Assembly: GCF_902635505.1 (NCBI RefSeq)
Contig: NC_045431.1
Location: 2,170,001 to 2,234,000, forward strand
Direction of reading: 5' to 3'
Origin: Sarcophilus harrisii
Lineage: Eukaryota; Chordata; Mammalia; Dasyuromorphia; Dasyuridae
Length of the DNA: 64,000 nt
The notes beneath the pieces were generated by a model that was not told the origin of the DNA, did not search any database, and saw only the letters and a list, made by a program, of their open reading frames with translations. This document shows, in pieces, positions 63,690-64,000 of the stretch; within the stretch, counting starts at the first letter, position 1, and every line of letters begins with the position of its first letter. A program made the position numbers and the translations under genes.

Positions 63690-64000
63690 ATGTTCTGGCC
63701 CTGGGGAAAGAAGAATGTTTAGCAGCTTAAATATGTCAGGCAACCAGACACAAGTTATTTTTCCTAATTTTAGCTGGAGTGTGTGGCTATTTCACACCAG
63801 ACTAGTCTTCAGTAAATAAGGTAGATGAGATTTATTCTAGTAGAGTTCAAAAGAAGGATCGTGCTCAACAAGCCCAGTCCCAGGGTTCATCAGCATGCTG
63901 ACTTGATGAGCTCCCTACCTAAAAGAAGCTGGGGAGTCTGCTTCCAGGAAAATCATCATGATATGTCATGTCATTTTCAACTAATAGGTTGAGGCTTGGG
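63690..64000. other. Unassigned, right edge
   Basis: No repeat or gene recognised in the last 300 bases. Confidence 0.4.

Overview
This window is non-coding vertebrate DNA, and I identify the source as a marsupial. It carries tRNA-derived SINEs with the head GGGGCAGCTAGGTGG and a tail of the marsupial CORE-SINE type (MAR1/WSINE-like). It also carries several copies of an L1 3' end typical of marsupials (a G-rich 'CTGCCATCTxGGGGAGGGGGTGG' block followed by an AATAAAAxGCTAT tail), many old MIR/THER-type SINEs, L2, CR1/L3 and RTE relics, hAT-type DNA transposons and at least one solo LTR. I cannot tell the species or even the family from sequence alone. Family names are from memory of consensus motifs, so subfamily labels are tentative.

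I find no host protein-coding gene, exon series or RNA gene that I can support in 64 kb. Every longer open frame is explained by GC-rich CpG-island sequence, by low-complexity tracts, by LINE relics, or is short enough to be chance. The two ends differ from the middle. Positions 1-1500 and about 61010-61720 are CpG islands, each beside repeat-poor, AT-rich blocks with homeodomain-like motifs. This suggests the window lies next to, or between, developmental-type regulatory domains whose genes lie outside it (inference).

Layout: 1-1.5 kb CpG island with a TATA-like motif; 1.5-4.5 kb MIR/L2 relics and microsatellites; 4.7-7 kb two old L1 pieces in opposite directions; 8.1-8.5 kb TTCC tract; 9-16 kb SINEs, hAT relics, a GGAA tract and repeat-poor sequence; 16.2 kb a tidy 202-bp hAT MITE; 18.45-19.1 kb L1; 19.1-23.2 kb mostly repeat-poor, with candidate regulatory blocks; 23.2-28.5 kb MIR, L2, L1, a possible LTR and a SINE inside a hAT; 29-33.7 kb an L1-rich block with three levels of nesting; 34.8-35.6 kb an RTE endonuclease relic; 36-39.3 kb MIR relics and unassigned sequence; 40.3-43.2 kb L1 pieces with a solo LTR and a hAT; 45.2 kb a 17-bp minisatellite; 46.2-47.7 kb a duplicated segment; 47.7-52 kb several copies of an unassigned interspersed family plus L1 and L2; 53-55 kb GGAA tract and a long L2 split by a SINE; 57-60.3 kb SINEs, CR1/L3 and hAT; 60.4-61.7 kb candidate enhancer plus CpG island; 61.8-64 kb MIR/L2 and a TG/AG/ACAG microsatellite.

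No new gene system is visible. The points most worth following are the paired composite motif near 60.6-60.75 kb, the roughly 92% identical duplicated segment at 46.2 and 47.5 kb, the nested insertions with target-site duplications, the solo LTR, and the RTE relic found in the same window as SINEs with an RTE-like tail.
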